Below, in pieces: positions 63,075 through 64,000 of a DNA stretch of 64,000 bases; within the stretch, counting starts at the first letter, position 1; each line of letters starts with the position of its first letter. The DNA comes from Mesorhizobium waimense (lineage in GTDB: Bacteria; Pseudomonadota; Alphaproteobacteria; Rhizobiales; Rhizobiaceae), in contig NZ_QZWZ01000004.1 of NCBI RefSeq assembly GCF_003601975.1, positions 124,001 through 188,000 of the forward strand. The letters run 5' to 3'. Below the pieces are notes generated by a model. The model had not been told where the DNA came from and did no database searches. It saw only the letters and a list, made by a program, of their open reading frames with translations. Made by a program: the position numbers and the translations under genes.

Positions 63075-64000
63075 ATGTCGGAATGGCTGACACGCGAGGA
63101 AGCGCTGGGGCGGCTCAAGGTGCGACCCCAGACCCTCTATGCCTATGTCAGCCGCGGGCGCATCGGCATGAGGCCGGATCAGGCCGATCCGCGCCGCAGC
63201 CAGTATCGCGCCGACGACATCACAGCACTTGCGACCCGCCGGGCGCGTGGACGAAGCCCCCAGGCGATCGCCGAAAGCGCCATCGCCTGGGGCGAACCGG
63301 CCATTGCCACCTCGATCTCGACCATCGTGCACGGTCGCCTCGTCTATCGCGGCGAGGACGCGGCGACACTCTCCGCCGCGATCACGCTGGAGCAGACGGC
63401 GAGCCTGCTTTGGGCGGCGGATGCTGGCGTGTCGTTTGGCTCGAAGGAGCCTTCTGATGGCAGCAAAAGCGGCCGCGCCGCGGCCTTCACGAACCTTGCC
63501 CGGCTGGCGGCGGAAGGCCGGCCTTCCCTCGGACGCTTGCCGGCCATGCTGTATCAGGATGCGGCCGGTGCCATCGGCGCTCTGGCCGCGGCACTTGGCG
63601 CGGTTGCCGGAAGCGGTGCCGTGCATGAAAGGCTGGCGCGCGGCTGGTCCGTCGGCGGCGCCGGCGCGGCCCTGATCCGCAGGGCGCTGGTGCTGTTGGC
63701 CGATCATGAATTGAACGCATCGACCTTTGCCGCGCGTGTCGCCGCCTCCACCGGCGCGCCGGTTGCCGCCTGCCTGCTTGCCGGTCTCGTCACCCTTTCC
63801 GGCCCCCGGCATGGCGGCGCCGGCGAGGCGGCCCTCAATCTCGTCGAGGACGCGGAGCGGCTAGGGGCCGATGTCGCGGTCGGGCGCTGGCTTGGCCATG
63901 ACCGGCCACTGCCAGGCTTCGGCCATCAGCTTTACCCCGAGGGCGATCCCAGGGCAGACGCCCTGCTGGCCGATATCGAGGTCGATGGCGGCCTTGCGCA
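63075..64000 (+). CDS. Citrate synthase-like protein with N-terminal HTH, truncated by window end
   Basis: The frame is open from 63075 to the window end (308 codons visible). Residues 1-60, MSEWLTREEALGRLKVRPQT and LYAYVSRGRIGMRPD, are an excisionase/MerR-like DNA-binding HTH. The rest is a citrate synthase fold (LTLSGPRHGGAGEAALNLVE and PGFGHQLYPEGDPRADALL). In the active-site GFGH(R)xY motif the Arg is Gln here, and the first-domain loop is short, so catalytic activity may be weak or lost. It may be an enzyme-derived regulator or a heterooligomer partner of the neighbouring protein. Confidence 0.85.
   Translation, partial: MSEWLTREEALGRLKVRPQTLYAYVSRGRIGMRPDQADPRRSQYRADDITALATRRARGRSPQAIAESAIAWGEPAIATSISTIVHGRLVYRGEDAATLSAAITLEQTASLLWAADAGVSFGSKEPSDGSKSGRAAAFTNLARLAAEGRPSLGRLPAMLYQDAAGAIGALAAALGAVAGSGAVHERLARGWSVGGAGAALIRRALVLLADHELNASTFAARVAASTGAPVAACLLAGLVTLSGPRHGGAGEAALNLVEDAERLGADVAVGRWLGHDRPLPGFGHQLYPEGDPRADALLADIEVDGGLA

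Overview
The window is high-GC chromosomal DNA that looks like an alphaproteobacterium of the Rhizobiales, most likely Mesorhizobium or a close relative. The reasons are the protein families seen together (RpoH, TrcR/DUF1013, DUF1192, DUF4164 beside ZapA, several DUF1127 and DUF465 proteins, MucR-free rhizobial-style metabolism genes) and dispersed palindromic repeats of a kind I associate with rhizobia. That placement is inference; no rRNA or tRNA gene is visible. Nothing resembles a prophage, integrase, transposase or CRISPR array, so this is mostly core and soft-core chromosome.

Layout. 1-3.1 kb: tail of an RluA-type pseudouridine synthase, the heat-shock sigma factor rpoH, a 1-Cys peroxiredoxin, and zapA with a coiled-coil DUF4164 partner. 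3.2-11.1 kb: a central-carbon block (tkt, gap, a K+/H+ antiporter, pgk, class I fba) all on the plus strand. 11.2-17.7 kb: DUF899, SGNH hydrolase, a DUF1127 gene and a VOC-hypothetical-YafY regulator operon that share a duplicated operator, then trcR, another DUF1127 gene and a quinone oxidoreductase. 17.8-28.4 kb: DUF1192, MFS, ArsR, GST, an alpha/beta hydrolase divergent from an HxlR regulator, GlcG/HbpS protein, purC (Ade1-like), rpmF, mtgA, an IspA-type prenyl synthase, and a TetR regulator divergent from a membrane protein with a clear palindromic operator.

28.5-35.3 kb: a hybrid histidine kinase, a Stf0-type sulfotransferase, a broken chloramphenicol-phosphotransferase-like gene, a lytic transglycosylase, ispG, and a divergent pair of DUF465 genes. 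35.3-41.1 kb is the most interesting accessory-type unit: an IclR regulator divergent from a polar amino-acid ABC importer (binding protein, two permeases, ATPase) followed by a Rid-family protein and a SelA-like PLP enzyme. It reads as an uptake-and-deamination pathway for an unidentified amino compound. 41.1-47.5 kb: purE-purK, LprI-like protein, rpmJ, a TPR protein, an alpha/beta hydrolase, and pyk overlapping a DUF1036 gene.

47.7-64 kb: N-formylglutamate amidohydrolase family and DUF1244, dienelactone-hydrolase-like protein, AlkD-like protein, MFS exporter overlapping a convergent LysR gene, an NAD-dependent epimerase, DUF3309, a two-gene RND efflux system, a coniferyl-aldehyde-type dehydrogenase, a patatin, and finally two divergent citrate synthase paralogues. 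The second carries an N-terminal helix-turn-helix and runs off the window end. Several genes too short for ordinary ORF calling were recovered: two DUF1127 genes, DUF465, DUF3309, rpmJ and a 59-residue membrane protein.
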